64,000 nt of DNA, taken from SURF-21 sp964462595 (GTDB taxonomy: Bacteria > Actinomycetota > Geothermincolia > Geothermincolales > RBG-13-55-18). Below the pieces are notes generated by a model. That model made no database searches, was not told the DNA's origin, and saw nothing but the letters and a program-made list of their open reading frames with translations. The stretch covers positions 1-64,000 of the forward strand of contig CAYWXM010000060.1 in the NCBI GenBank assembly GCA_964462595.1, written 5' to 3'. Shown here in pieces: positions 16,525 through 25,427 of the stretch (position 1 is its first letter; the number at the start of each line of letters is the position of its first letter). The translations under genes were made by a program, and so were the position numbers.

Positions 16525-17934
16525 TCAGGCACCGCATGCCTGCGCGGCGGCGTGGAATTCGTGGTAGGCGCGGAGGGCGAAGCAGGCGGCGTTGGGAGTC
16601 AGGTAGGCGGGTATCCCTGCGCCATGCAGCTTCGCAACGTAGGGGGCGGTGAAGGAGCTGGGAAAGAGCACGGAAACCAGGGGCTTGGAGATGGCCGAGC
16701 GGGCTTCCAGCATCTCCTCGGTGATGGCGCCGATGAGGCCGATGTCGCCATCGCGGGAGGCGGGAGCGGAACCCACGGTCATCAGGATATCCACCCCCGG
16801 ATCCCCGTCCAGTATCTTCAGGGTCTTGAGGTAATTTCCCGGTATCACGGCACCGAAGCCCAGGTCCACGGGGTTGGAGAAGGATGTGCCCTCCGAGGGC
16901 AGAAAACCCGCCATCTCCTCGCGGGTTTCCCGGCGTAGGGATGCCATCTCCAGTCCGTGCCATTCAACCGCGTCGGCGCAGTTGACCCCCAGTCCCCCAG
17001 GGGCGCTGACGATAGCGACCTTCTTTCCCAGGCACGGGGGCAGGTGATAAAGTGCGGCGGCGCAATCCAGCATCTCGGAGAGATCGCGCACCAGGATGAT
17101 CCCCGCCTGGCGAGCCGCCCCCATAAAGACCTCGGCGTTTCCGCCTAAAGCAGCTGTATGGCTGGCGGCGGCTTTGCCGCCCGAGGGTGTAAGGCCTGAT
17201 TTCATGACCATAAGCGGCTTCCTGCCCTTGAGGGCGATAGCCGTCTCCAGGAAGCGGCGGGCGTCGCGCACCTCTTCGAGGTAGGCGAGGATCATGTCGG
17301 TGTGATCGTCGCTGGCGAGGTACTCCAGGTAGTCGGCGCAGTTCAGGTCGAGCTCGTTGCCGCTGGAGACGATCTTGTCGAAGAAAACGCTGCGCTCCAG
17401 AGCGGTGACGTAGGTGATACTGGAGATGCTGCCGCTCTGCGAGATCATGCTGGCTCGCCCTTCCGTGGGGAACATGCCCGCGAAAAGGGCTATCCTGCCG
17501 CGCGAGGAGAAGATGCCCATGCAGTTCGGGCCCACCAGCCTCAGCCCGCTTCCCTGCAGCGCCGCGGCTATCTCTTTCTCCAGCTGTAGCCCCTCCTCGC
17601 GCCCGGTCTCGGAGAAACCCGCGCTGTTTATGATGCACACCCCCACTCCGGAGGCGGCGCATTCGCCCACCAGTGCGGGTACGGCAGCGGGGGGTACGGC
17701 CAGTATCACGAGGTCCAGGCCTCGGGGAACCGAGCCTATATCTGGATAGCAGCGCAGGCCCATGATCTCGTCGTGGCGTGGATTGACGGGGTAGAGCTTT
17801 CCCTGGTAACCCATGTCCTTGAAGGAGCGCAGGAAGAGGGTGCCCGGGTTGTCCATGCGTTCCGAGACGCCTACGATAGCGGCCGAGGCGGGAAAGAACA
17901 CGCGGTCGAGGCTGTGTTTAAGTTCGTGATCCAT
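16525..17934 (-). CDS. CoA-binding / acetate-CoA ligase (ADP-forming) alpha-type protein
   Basis: The 469-residue product has an N-terminal CoA-binding Rossmann domain (ASAAIVGVSERMDNPG, about residues 16-32) and two succinyl-CoA-ligase-like domains: GPNCMGIFS (near 155), SQSGSISS, and the phospho-His region SHTAALGGNAEVF (about 258-270). This is the alpha subunit arrangement of NDP-forming acyl-CoA synthetases, about 460 residues long, which conserve energy by making ATP from acetyl-CoA. The ATP-grasp beta subunit is not fused and not adjacent, so the partner must be elsewhere. It could complete an acetyl-CoA to acetate step for the Wood-Ljungdahl pathway; that is inference. Confidence 0.82.
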   Translation of the reverse strand: MDHELKHSLDRVFFPASAAIVGVSERMDNPGTLFLRSFKDMGYQGKLYPVNPRHDEIMGLRCYPDIGSVPRGLDLVILAVPPAAVPALVGECAASGVGVCIINSAGFSETGREEGLQLEKEIAAALQGSGLRLVGPNCMGIFSSRGRIALFAGMFPTEGRASMISQSGSISSITYVTALERSVFFDKIVSSGNELDLNCADYLEYLASDDHTDMILAYLEEVRDARRFLETAIALKGRKPLMVMKSGLTPSGGKAAASHTAALGGNAEVFMGAARQAGIILVRDLSEMLDCAAALYHLPPCLGKKVAIVSAPGGLGVNCADAVEWHGLEMASLRRETREEMAGFLPSEGTSFSNPVDLGFGAVIPGNYLKTLKILDGDPGVDILMTVGSAPASRDGDIGLIGAITEEMLEARSAISKPLVSVLFPSSFTAPYVAKLHGAGIPAYLTPNAACFALRAYHEFHAAAQACGA

Positions 17935-18057
17935 GCATATTCACGTCCAAGTACGCTTTCACGCCGCACGACCTGCTTCATGTCTCGGCGTGGTTCCAGA
18001 CGGAGGTCGCCTTGTCGCTCCGCTCCTCGTAATACGTCTTCTAGATGCGCGGAAAGG

Positions 18058-19302
18058 CTAGCTTCCTTCGGCGCGCTGGGGTATGGGGGGGCAGACGCTG
18101 AGAACGCGTGGCCGGTACTCGTAATCCTTAGTCGAGCGTTTGTAGACGTCTATGGTGTGACGCGCTATGCGCTCCCAGTTGTATTCCTCCCCGATAAACT
18201 TCTGGGCGTCGCTGGTCAAACGCTGTGCCAGCCCCTCGTCTCGCAGCACGCGGATCATGGCCGCAGCCAGCGATTCGGGATTCCCGGGCTTGAAACAAAG
18301 CCCCGTCTCCTCGTGCACCACGATCTCCTTCAGGCCCCCGGTGTCCGCCACGATGACCGGGCATCCCGCCACCATGGCCTCCAGCACCACCATGCCGAAC
18401 GGCTCGTATATGCTGGGCACAACGGTGATATCGGCGCATTTATAGAACATGGCCAGCTTACTCGCATCCACGAAGCCGAGAAGCTTGATCTTCTCCCCCA
18501 GGCCCAACTCGCCGATCATTACCTGCAAGGCCCTGACATGCGGGCCGGTGCCCGCGACCAGGAAGCGCAAGTCGGGAAACTCCTGCAGGACCCTGGGCAT
18601 GGCCTCTATAACCGTCTGCACCCCTTTTTCGTATACCAGGCGACCCACGAAGAAGATCATGTGCGTATCCGGTTCGACGAACTGCTTGCGCAATCTTTCC
18701 GTGTCCGCGCCTCCGTGGAAGAGCTCGTACTCGATGCCGTTGGGGATGACCGTGACCTTGTCCTCCGGCAGCTCGAATATGCGCGTCACCTCGTCCTTCA
18801 TATAATTGCTGCAGGTTATGGTGCGCACGCTTTCGAAGGTCAGCCACCACTCGACCTGGTGGATAATGCGAGACATGCCCTCGGGTATATGGCCCTGGTG
18901 GCGCCCATATTCGGTAGCGTGGATGGTGGCCACGAGAGGGATGCGGTAGGCGTGCTTGAGGGCGATAGCCGCATGCGCCACCAGCCAGTCATGGGCGTGA
19001 AGCACGTGGACCTTGCCGATCCTCTCGTTGATGATGGGGATAGCCCGCTCCAGCAGGGCCACGTTGAACTGCAGCGTCCAGGGGACCCACTCGTCCTGGG
19101 GTATCTCCGGCGGATAGAGGGGGACGCGGTGAATCTGCACGCCCTCCGCGACCTCATAATCAGGCGCTTCTGGTGCGTCCTTCGTTATCACGTGCGCGTT
19201 GATACCCATGCGGGCCAGGTTCACGGCAAGCTGGTGCACGTGCGTTCCCAGTCCGCCGATTATCCTGGGAGGGTACTCCCAGGAGAGGATAACGACGTTC
19301 AT
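18058..19302 (-). CDS. GT4 family glycosyltransferase, probable glycogen/alpha-glucan synthase
   Basis: The 414-residue product is a two-Rossmann GT-B enzyme. The N terminus ILSWEYPPRIIGGLGTHVHQLA has the K/R-x-G-G-L-type glucan synthase loop, and the C-terminal half has VPSIYEPFGMVVLEAMVAGCPVIV with the E-x7-E motif (about residues 298-318). Together with the GH57 branching enzyme upstream on the same strand, a role in alpha-glucan elongation from a nucleotide glucose is likely. Adjacent Met codons at 19305 and 19302 are both possible; neither has a good ribosome site. It has its own promoter about 100 bases upstream. Confidence 0.85.
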   Translation of the reverse strand: MNVVILSWEYPPRIIGGLGTHVHQLAVNLARMGINAHVITKDAPEAPDYEVAEGVQIHRVPLYPPEIPQDEWVPWTLQFNVALLERAIPIINERIGKVHVLHAHDWLVAHAAIALKHAYRIPLVATIHATEYGRHQGHIPEGMSRIIHQVEWWLTFESVRTITCSNYMKDEVTRIFELPEDKVTVIPNGIEYELFHGGADTERLRKQFVEPDTHMIFFVGRLVYEKGVQTVIEAMPRVLQEFPDLRFLVAGTGPHVRALQVMIGELGLGEKIKLLGFVDASKLAMFYKCADITVVPSIYEPFGMVVLEAMVAGCPVIVADTGGLKEIVVHEETGLCFKPGNPESLAAAMIRVLRDEGLAQRLTSDAQKFIGEEYNWERIARHTIDVYKRSTKDYEYRPRVLSVCPPIPQRAEGS

Positions 19303-19405
19303 CATATACACCGTTTTCACGCGACGCGGCGACATCGCAGGTCGCCGCAACTCCGATTAGACTCCGTTTAGAAAGAATACCCTAAAGGTCAACACAAGCA
19401 GAGAT

Positions 19406-19434
19406 ATTGTATAAAAATGGCCTCGATATGGCAA
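19406..19434 (-). promoter_or_regulatory. Promoter of the GT4 gene
   Basis: On the minus strand TTGCCA (19429-19434) and TACAAT (19406-19411) are exactly 17 bases apart, each five of six to consensus. Transcription would begin near 19399 with a leader of nearly 100 bases. This places the GT4 gene under its own control, separate from the GH57 gene 450 bases upstream. Confidence 0.6.
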
Positions 19435-19467
19435 TATTTGCGGCCCAAGCCCGGTCTCCGTGAACGT

Positions 19468-19595
19468 ACGTATACGTGCCGGGCCGGAGACGAGCTCCGT
19501 GAAGCTCCTTGAAAAACCAAGCGCGTCCCTGAACTTGTCCCGGCGCAGGCACCGCCGCGCCGCCCTCCGGGCGCCGCCGCCGCTTTCGCGATGCA
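19468..19595 (+). repeat. Dispersed intergenic repeat, copy A
   Basis: This copy begins ACGTATACGTGCCGGGCC and ends CGCTTTCGCGATGCA, with a GC-rich hairpin region inside (GCGCC...GGGCGCC near 19556-19575). The ends match those of copies at 41130-41221 and 62298-62391. It is about 35 bases longer than the other two. The surrounding gap (19303-19760) otherwise holds only the GT4 promoter. Confidence 0.6.
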
Positions 19596-19760
19596 AGACA
19601 CGGGGGTATGCGCTCAGACGGGGTCGCCTCAGGCAGGCCCCCGGATCCCGGGAAGGGTTCTCTGTACAGACGCCGCTCGGACGTTTTCTGACATTCGCTA
19701 CGTTGGATATGCCCGGACGTGGAGGGAATGCAGGTTCGATTCAGCCGGATCGAACAGCGG

Positions 19761-21290
19761 CTATTTCCAATAGTCAAGGGTAAGCCAGGAAAAGAGGTTG
19801 TCGGTGTCCTCGAGCTCGCGGAGGCGGTCTTCCTCGATGTTCCCACGGTCCAGCATGCCCGTTACGTCGTTGAACCTGGCATAGTGTGATTCGAAGCGGT
19901 CGCGGGCATAACCGAAGGCGGTATCACGGGTGATCATGAAGGTCCAGTCGCTGGACTCCATGAGCAGCAGCTCGCGTGCCGCCTGCAATAATGCGCGTTC
20001 CCGCTCGTTGTCCCCGGCGGTAAAGCCTGAGGCAAGGCGCTCAAACTCCTCTTCGGCCCCGTGCGTCCGCTCCCATATATCCTCGGTGGCCTGGTTTACC
20101 CAGGTGGAGAAGGTCCCATCGACGTTCCAGGCGGTCATGCGGGGGGAGATGACCGGGAGCCCCAGGGACTGGATCCTCGCGGCAATACGGCCAGGAAGCT
20201 CGGTCTCCTCGCCGAGAAGGCTCAAGACCTCGCGTAGCCATTGCGGCCCCTCCTTCCACCAGTGCCCGATGAGTTCCGTGTCGTAGGCGGCAAGCAGCAC
20301 CGGGGCTATCCCCTCCGCAGGCTCTGAGACCTCTTGGCCCCGCCGGAAGAGCGCGGTGGCGTAATCGCGTGCGTCCTCTTTCGCCAGTTCCTCGGCCTTT
20401 TCGGGTTGATAGACGTCCTTTGCGTCCAGGGGCGTGTCCTGGGAGGTGATCCTCCAGTACTGGAAGCCCCATCCCTCGTAGTCCCGCTTGGCGAACTCGC
20501 GGTATTGACCTCCACAAGGATAGCCCTGCATGGTCCATACCAGGTCATGTGCGGTCTTGTCGCGCCGCAGCGCCATCAGGGGGGTATCGCCCAGCCGGCG
20601 CGGTTCCCAGGTACGGGTATCCGCGTCCGTTCCATCTTCCGCCGTGAAGTCGAGCACGGCGTACGAGAGAGGGGGCGAGAACTCTTCGAGCACCCCGTCG
20701 AGCTCGGGCGTATACGAACATTCCGGGAGCCAGATGCCCTGCGGATCGCGGCTGAAACAACGCCGGTAGCTTTCCAGCCCGATCTCTATCTGGGCGCTCC
20801 TGCTGAGATCGGAGCCCAGCGAGGGCAGGTGAGCGTGGGTGGCCGCGCTGGCCAGCACCTCCACCACTCCCGCATCCATGCCCTCCTCCAGGACCTCCAT
20901 CATCCTGCCCCGGAAACGCTGCTCGAAATCCCGCAGCAGGCCGCGGTACTGGTCTGCGAAAAAAGAGGCCAGGCGGCGCCGGGGCTCGTCGCCCATACCC
21001 TCGAGGCGCTCCATCTCCTTCAGGGTGTGCCCGATCTTGTTCCTCAAGTACCAATCCAGCCGTTCCTCCATGTAGCCGTCCTGGAGCTGTTCCGCCAGCA
21101 CAGGGGTCATGGTGAGCGCCAGTTTCGCCTTGACCGCCCCGCTGGAGAGGTCCGCGATCAACCTCCAGATGGGAAGGTAACTCTCGGCCCAGGCCTCCAG
21201 GAGCCATTCCTCCCCAACGGGCCAGTCGCCGTTGCGGCGTACGTAGGGCATGTGGGTATGCAGGAGGATGACGATGCCTGCGCGGGACAT
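19761..21290 (-). CDS. GH57 1,4-alpha-glucan branching enzyme (DUF1957 family)
   Basis: The 509-residue product matches GH57 branching enzymes, which make alpha-1,6 branches in glycogen-like glucans. Evidence: N-terminal ILLHTHMPYVRRNG with the metal/substrate His pair; IWLPECSYTPELDGVLEEF, where the Glu is the expected nucleophile (about residue 184); a middle GYPCGGQYREF; and AAYDTELIGHWWKEGPQW, where Asp is the expected acid (near 340). The C terminus forms the DUF1957 helical domain. The start is the ATG of MSRAGIV at 21290, one base after the stop of the methyltransferase gene; the longer open frame upstream is an out-of-frame reading of that gene. Confidence 0.9.
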   Translation of the reverse strand: MSRAGIVILLHTHMPYVRRNGDWPVGEEWLLEAWAESYLPIWRLIADLSSGAVKAKLALTMTPVLAEQLQDGYMEERLDWYLRNKIGHTLKEMERLEGMGDEPRRRLASFFADQYRGLLRDFEQRFRGRMMEVLEEGMDAGVVEVLASAATHAHLPSLGSDLSRSAQIEIGLESYRRCFSRDPQGIWLPECSYTPELDGVLEEFSPPLSYAVLDFTAEDGTDADTRTWEPRRLGDTPLMALRRDKTAHDLVWTMQGYPCGGQYREFAKRDYEGWGFQYWRITSQDTPLDAKDVYQPEKAEELAKEDARDYATALFRRGQEVSEPAEGIAPVLLAAYDTELIGHWWKEGPQWLREVLSLLGEETELPGRIAARIQSLGLPVISPRMTAWNVDGTFSTWVNQATEDIWERTHGAEEEFERLASGFTAGDNERERALLQAARELLLMESSDWTFMITRDTAFGYARDRFESHYARFNDVTGMLDRGNIEEDRLRELEDTDNLFSWLTLDYWK

Positions 21291-21291
21291 G

Positions 21292-22101
21292 TCAGCTCTC
21301 CGCGGGTTCCTCGGCGGCGGGAGGTTTGACGCCGATGCCGATAAAGTCGATGGCGCCCTCGAGGCCGGAAGCGCCGAGGCGGAAGTCGCGCGTGGTGATG
21401 GAGGGGATGAAGAACGGGCGGTAAAGAAGACGCTCCAGCCGGGGCGGGATATCCAGGCAGAACTGCGAGAAGTTACGCCTGGACAGGGCGTCGTGCAGGC
21501 GCAGCCTGCGGGCGTGAAAGACCCCCAGCACGTCCACGCGGGGAAAGAACCCGCGCATGAAATCCAGGAACTGGCGCGCATCGTATTCTGTGATATGGAA
21601 AGGGTTTATCGGCTCGTCGCGGCCGGGGGAGATGATCAGGCGGTTGGGGGTGGTGATGACACACATGCCTCCCGGCGCAAGCACCCGCCGCGCCTCGCGC
21701 ATGAAAAGCTCCGGCTCGTGCAGGTGTTCCAGCACCTGGAGGGAGCAGACGAGGTCGAAGGACGCGTCCTCGATCCCGAGGTCGTAGAGGTTCGAGTAGA
21801 GGAAGCCGAGGTTGGGCCTGCTGTAGGTCTTGCGTGCATGGTAGATGGCCTCGGGCGCCAGGTCCACGCCAACCGCGAGGGCGGCGCGGGTGGCCAGCAG
21901 GTCGATGCCGTAACCCTCCCCGCTGCCCAGGTCCACCACCCTCTTGCCCCGCGCGAACTCCAGCAGGTATTCGTAGGCGACCAGGTGCCTCTGGAACCAG
22001 TAGTTCTCCTCCCGTATCCCGGGCAGGGTCCTTTCCCCGGTAAGCATGAGGTCGGGATATGAATCCTGGGGCAGGTCGGTGGTATCGATATTTTTTCTCA
22101 C
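21292..22101 (-). CDS. Class I SAM-dependent methyltransferase
   Basis: The 269-residue product has methyltransferase motif I VVDLGSGEGYGIDLLA (about residues 54-69), an acidic post-I residue in VGVDLAPEAI, SFDLVCSLQVLEHLHEPELFM (about 113-133) and RRVLAPGGMCVITTPN. This pattern is common in enzymes that methylate glycans, lipids or small molecules. It lies one base upstream of the GH57 gene, and methyltransferases of this type recur beside GH57 branching enzymes, so action on an alpha-glucan or its precursor (such as methylated polysaccharides of Actinobacteria) is a reasonable guess, not shown. Confidence 0.85.
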   Translation of the reverse strand: MRKNIDTTDLPQDSYPDLMLTGERTLPGIREENYWFQRHLVAYEYLLEFARGKRVVDLGSGEGYGIDLLATRAALAVGVDLAPEAIYHARKTYSRPNLGFLYSNLYDLGIEDASFDLVCSLQVLEHLHEPELFMREARRVLAPGGMCVITTPNRLIISPGRDEPINPFHITEYDARQFLDFMRGFFPRVDVLGVFHARRLRLHDALSRRNFSQFCLDIPPRLERLLYRPFFIPSITTRDFRLGASGLEGAIDFIGIGVKPPAAEEPAES

Positions 22102-22114
22102 AGGTCACCCCGTC

Positions 22115-22279
22115 TCAGAAGATGGTGGGCATGGGCATGGAAAGCCAGGCCAGGCTGGAGGCTATGACCACCGCCCCCACGGTTAAGAGATAGAAATTGG
22201 ACAGCCCCCATCCCAGACCCACCAGGATGAGGCCCAGGAGACATGCGCTGGCCGTGTAGTAAAGGCGGTTTCTCTTCAT
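22115..22279 (-). CDS. Small two-helix membrane protein, 54 residues
   Basis: The ATG at 22277-22279 overlaps the stop of the isochorismatase-like gene as ATGA, and the stop lies 13 bases before the next gene. The product begins MKRNRLYYTASACLLG and has two hydrophobic segments (about residues 7-24 and 28-46) with a short positive N terminus, so N-in/C-in topology is likely. No family is recognised. Overlap with the upstream stop and tight spacing on both sides argue that it is a translated gene within the operon. Confidence 0.6.
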   Translation of the reverse strand: MKRNRLYYTASACLLGLILVGLGWGLSNFYLLTVGAVVIASSLAWLSMPMPTIF

Positions 22280-22833
22280 TTCACCAGATCGAGTACCTGT
22301 TTGAACTCCGCGCCGTCAGCGCGGCAGGTCACCTCGTAGATAAGGGCTTCCGAGGTGGTGACCACGGCGCCTTCGCCGCGCATCCTCACCAGGGCGGTCT
22401 CGTGGTCCTCGGGTTTGCGCGTGCCGGTGCCGTCCGCGACCACCTGCACGCGGTAGTCGAGATGCAGGGCGTCGTGCACCGTCTGGCAGACGCAGATATG
22501 GGTCTCTATCCCGGTCACCAGGAGCCGTTTCCTCCCGGTTGCGGCAAGCGCCTCCTCGAACTCGGGCACGCCGAAGCAGCTGAAGACACGCTTGGTCACC
22601 GGCCTGTATTCCGAAAGGGCCTTTTTGACCTCGTCCACGCTATAGCCGAGGCCTTGGGGGTAATGCTCGGTGAGCACCACCGGGATGGAGAAGATGTCGG
22701 CGAGTCTCAGCAATCTGGTGATGCTGGCCACCACCGACTCGCGGTTGTGGATCATGTTCACCAGCTTTTCCTGAGGGTCGATGACCACCAGTATGCTGTC
22801 GTCGGCGTTAGCCAGGGCCGGATGCCTTTTCAT
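22276..22833 (-). CDS. Isochorismatase-like cysteine hydrolase
   Basis: The 185-residue product is in the isochorismatase superfamily. The catalytic Asp is in SILVVIDPQEKLVN (near residue 16), a conserved VVLTEHYPQGLG follows (near 61), and the nucleophile Cys is in TGIETHICVCQTVHDAL (near 115). The pattern resembles YcaC/nicotinamidase-like hydrolases; the substrate is unknown. ATG 22833 is used because AAGGAC precedes it at good spacing, whereas the longer frame starts with TTG. It lies 17 bases downstream of the FAD oxidoreductase gene and is likely cotranscribed with it. Confidence 0.85.
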   Translation of the reverse strand: MKRHPALANADDSILVVIDPQEKLVNMIHNRESVVASITRLLRLADIFSIPVVLTEHYPQGLGYSVDEVKKALSEYRPVTKRVFSCFGVPEFEEALAATGRKRLLVTGIETHICVCQTVHDALHLDYRVQVVADGTGTRKPEDHETALVRMRGEGAVVTTSEALIYEVTCRADGAEFKQVLDLVK

Positions 22834-22850
22834 GACCGTCCTTTCTTGCC

Positions 22851-24170
22851 TCAATCCTCCTCTTCCTCCTCGGTTATCTCCTCCAGGTAATCATCCACCA
22901 GGCCGGAGACGTGGATGGCGGAGTTGAAGGCGGCGTCTCCACCCGTTCCCTCCGCGCTGGTGGTATCGCCGCAGAGGAAGAAATTGTCCAGTGAAGGGAT
23001 GGTGAAACCGGGCCGGTCTTCGCGCGTCTGGCCGGGGCGGGGCAGAAAGCCGTCCACCATGGAGAGGCGCATGGTGCGCTCCCAGTCCACGCTCTTCCAG
23101 ATGCCCGGGAACATCTCCTCGAGCAATGCGCGCAGGTTCTTTTCCTCGCGCTCCATCTTATCCGCGTTCTTGATCCAGGGAAGCGGCAGCGGGTAGTACC
23201 AGGAAAAAAGCTGCCTGCCCTGTGGCGCCATTTGCGGGTCGATGTTCGACGTGAACTGCCCCATGCTCAGGGGTTCTGACGTCACCAGCAGGCCGCTCTT
23301 GTCCGTAACCGGCTCCTTGAGCCCGACATCCAGGGAGATGCCGGCCGTCGGGACCAGCTCCCGCGCTTTTTTCACGAACTTGATGGGCAGGTCTTTGCCC
23401 CCGAACAGGTCGGGCAGGTTCTGGACCGGTATCGCGCTGATAACCGCGTAGGCGGAATAGGTATTGGTCTCCGTCTTTACCTGGTTCACCAGGCCTTTTT
23501 TGAGCATAAGCCGCGTTACCTTGCTGCCCGTAACGATCTGGCCGTTCTTTTCCACTTCCTCCCGCAGGCCCTCGATGATGCTGGGGGTGCCCCCTTTCGG
23601 GTAGCCGACCTTGACCTTAGAGCGCAGCGCCGCCTTTAAATAGGCGGCGAGTTCGCCGGCGGAAGAATAACGGGGCTCGGGGGCGATTATGCCTATACCC
23701 GAGATAACGCGCAGGATCTCGAGCGTCTCCTGCGACTTGCATCCGCTGGTCATGTCCTCGAGGGAGAGCTGGTACTTCTTGGCCGGATTGCCCATGACCA
23801 GCTTGGCCAGGTAGCGTGCCGCGCTGAGTTTCGCCGCCAGGGGCAGCATGGGGGACTTGAAGATCTTACCTATGCTGTTCGGCAGCGGCTGGAACTCGCC
23901 TTCGCGCCATAGTTCCGGTTCACCTGGGGTGATGAACTCCAGCTCGCGTCCCAGGCGGCGGAAAACGGCGGCCGCGGCGCCGTCGGAAGCGGATCGGTTG
24001 GCATGCAAGCCGTATTCAACGGTATAACCGTCTTTCTCCATGTAGCTTGCCCTGCCGCCCAGCGACTTGGACTTCTCCAGCAGCAACACGTCGTATCCCT
24101 TGTGGGCGAGGAGGGCACCGGCAGACAGGCCGGCGTATCCTCCCCCAATGACGATGACGTCGTAATCCAT
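22851..24170 (-). CDS. Phytoene desaturase-like FAD-dependent oxidoreductase
   Basis: The 439-residue product has the N-terminal FAD dinucleotide fold DVIVIGGGYAGLSAGALLA followed by LLLEKSKSLGGRAS (about residues 4-45) and the C-terminal FAD signature FFLCGDTTSAEGTGGDAAFNSA (about 404-425). This is the phytoene-dehydrogenase/amine-oxidase-like group; substrates include carotenoids, polyprenyls and retinoids, and the specific one here cannot be assigned. The ATG at 24170 is chosen because of AAGGGGA upstream; the longer frame to 24317 reads through a 12-base tandem repeat and gives a low-complexity Gly/Arg extension. Confidence 0.85.
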   Translation of the reverse strand: MDYDVIVIGGGYAGLSAGALLAHKGYDVLLLEKSKSLGGRASYMEKDGYTVEYGLHANRSASDGAAAAVFRRLGRELEFITPGEPELWREGEFQPLPNSIGKIFKSPMLPLAAKLSAARYLAKLVMGNPAKKYQLSLEDMTSGCKSQETLEILRVISGIGIIAPEPRYSSAGELAAYLKAALRSKVKVGYPKGGTPSIIEGLREEVEKNGQIVTGSKVTRLMLKKGLVNQVKTETNTYSAYAVISAIPVQNLPDLFGGKDLPIKFVKKARELVPTAGISLDVGLKEPVTDKSGLLVTSEPLSMGQFTSNIDPQMAPQGRQLFSWYYPLPLPWIKNADKMEREEKNLRALLEEMFPGIWKSVDWERTMRLSMVDGFLPRPGQTREDRPGFTIPSLDNFFLCGDTTSAEGTGGDAAFNSAIHVSGLVDDYLEEITEEEEED

Positions 24171-24212
24171 GTGATTCCCCTTTTCCTCGATCAGCGGCTG
24201 CGAATCGATATC

Positions 24213-24248
24213 TCCACCACGGCCTCCACCGCGGCCTCCACCACGGCA
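24213..24248 (+). repeat. Three 12-base tandem repeats
   Basis: TCCACCACGGCC (24213-24224), TCCACCGCGGCC (24225-24236) and TCCACCACGGCA (24237-24248) are in tandem with single differences. They lie 43 bases upstream of the FAD oxidoreductase start, in a 425-base gap that otherwise shows no gene. Confidence 0.7.
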
Positions 24249-24595
24249 CGAGCCGTCGCAGGTTTTTGTACGAAGTTTATTAAACCATAAAAACCGCCTC
24301 GTGGTTGAAGAGGGCATGCGGTGAAGAGGAAAGATGAAAGAAGCGCAAGCGAAGCATCGCCCGGGTGAACCCGGTAACGTTTACCCCGTGCGGGCCGGCT
24401 TGCGTGTGAGCGGGCAGCGAGCAAGCCTGGTCTAAGGTGCGGAAGGCTCCCGTCACCACCTCCCTTTATGGCCTTAAGGGGGTGAAGATCGGTCCCGAAT
24501 GACGCGCCCCCCTGCCTTTCCCATATGGCGTTCGGGCTGCGCCTTGCCTTAAGATATTGGCGTTGGATAAAGGCGGATCGCGGGGGGGGTGGCAT

Positions 24596-25240
24596 GTGAA
24601 CACGGAACGGGTCGGTTTTTACGCCGCATGTGTGGAGCAGATAAGGCTGGAGGGCATACTGGATGCGCCGGAGGGGGTGGAACGTCCCCCGGCATGCATC
24701 CTCTGCCATCCTCATCCCGTAGGCGGCGGGTCCATGTATGTGCCCCTGATAGAGACTATAGCCCGTGTCCTTGTCTCGCGCGGGTGGGCATGCCTGCGCT
24801 TTAATTTCCGTGGTGTGGGGTTGAGCAGTGGCGTAAGCACCGGAGGCCTGTGCGAGGTCGAGGACGTCGAGGGAGCCTATCAGTTCCTGGCGGACAGGAG
24901 CGATATCGATGACAACGATGTGTACCTGGTGGGCTGGTCTTTTGGTGCGTGGATAGGGCTCAGGTGGGCGGTCGAGAGCGGTCGCTCCCGCAGGGTGGCC
25001 CTGGTAAGCCCGCCCATGGTGGGGTTCGACTTTTTCTTCTTCCTCGATGCCCATCGGGTCTACCTGCCCGAGGATTCGCTTATCGTCAGCGGTGAGCGCG
25101 ACCAGTTCAACGACCCGGAAAAACTAGGCGAGCTTTCCTCGCGCCTGGGTGCTGAGCTGCGCATCGTCGAGGGCGCAGACCATTTTCTCTTCGGCTACGA
25201 GCAGGAGATCGCCGAGATAATAGCCGGGCACTGGGAATAG
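24596..25240 (+). CDS. Alpha/beta hydrolase
   Basis: The 214-residue product is a small alpha/beta hydrolase of the dienelactone-hydrolase/CocE-like group. ILCHPHPVGGGSM (about residues 37-49) supplies the oxyanion region, the nucleophile elbow is VGWSFGAW (near 117), and the C-terminal Asp and His are in GERDQF and VEGADHFLFG. This is the pattern of proteins annotated as dienelactone hydrolase or alpha/beta hydrolase of unknown substrate. GTG at 24596 with a G-rich ribosome site is preferred; a TTG near 24557 is the alternative. It stands alone and divergent from the FAD oxidoreductase. Confidence 0.8.
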   Translation: MNTERVGFYAACVEQIRLEGILDAPEGVERPPACILCHPHPVGGGSMYVPLIETIARVLVSRGWACLRFNFRGVGLSSGVSTGGLCEVEDVEGAYQFLADRSDIDDNDVYLVGWSFGAWIGLRWAVESGRSRRVALVSPPMVGFDFFFFLDAHRVYLPEDSLIVSGERDQFNDPEKLGELSSRLGAELRIVEGADHFLFGYEQEIAEIIAGHWE

Positions 25241-25427
25241 ACCCACCGTCTGCCCACCGCCGCTCTTCCCATAACCCGAAAGTCTGCGACATCCCGCTCG
25301 CTGCGTTCCCCGCAGGGTGGGGCCAGGTCTCGAGCGGAATCGCAAACCACATCTTCCGGGGCCAACGTTTCATGCAGAGGACCTTGTGGGGATAATACAA
25401 GTGGATATAAAGAAGGGGGTGGTTTGG

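Noticed and set aside
19728..19750. tRNA-like T-loop GGTTCGATTC
   Set aside because: The flanking bases do not form a five-pair T stem, and no acceptor, D or anticodon arms can be placed.
24170..24317. Longer N terminus for the FAD oxidoreductase
   Set aside because: The extension is read through a tandem repeat, precedes the natural Rossmann start and lacks a ribosome site, whereas 24170 has one.
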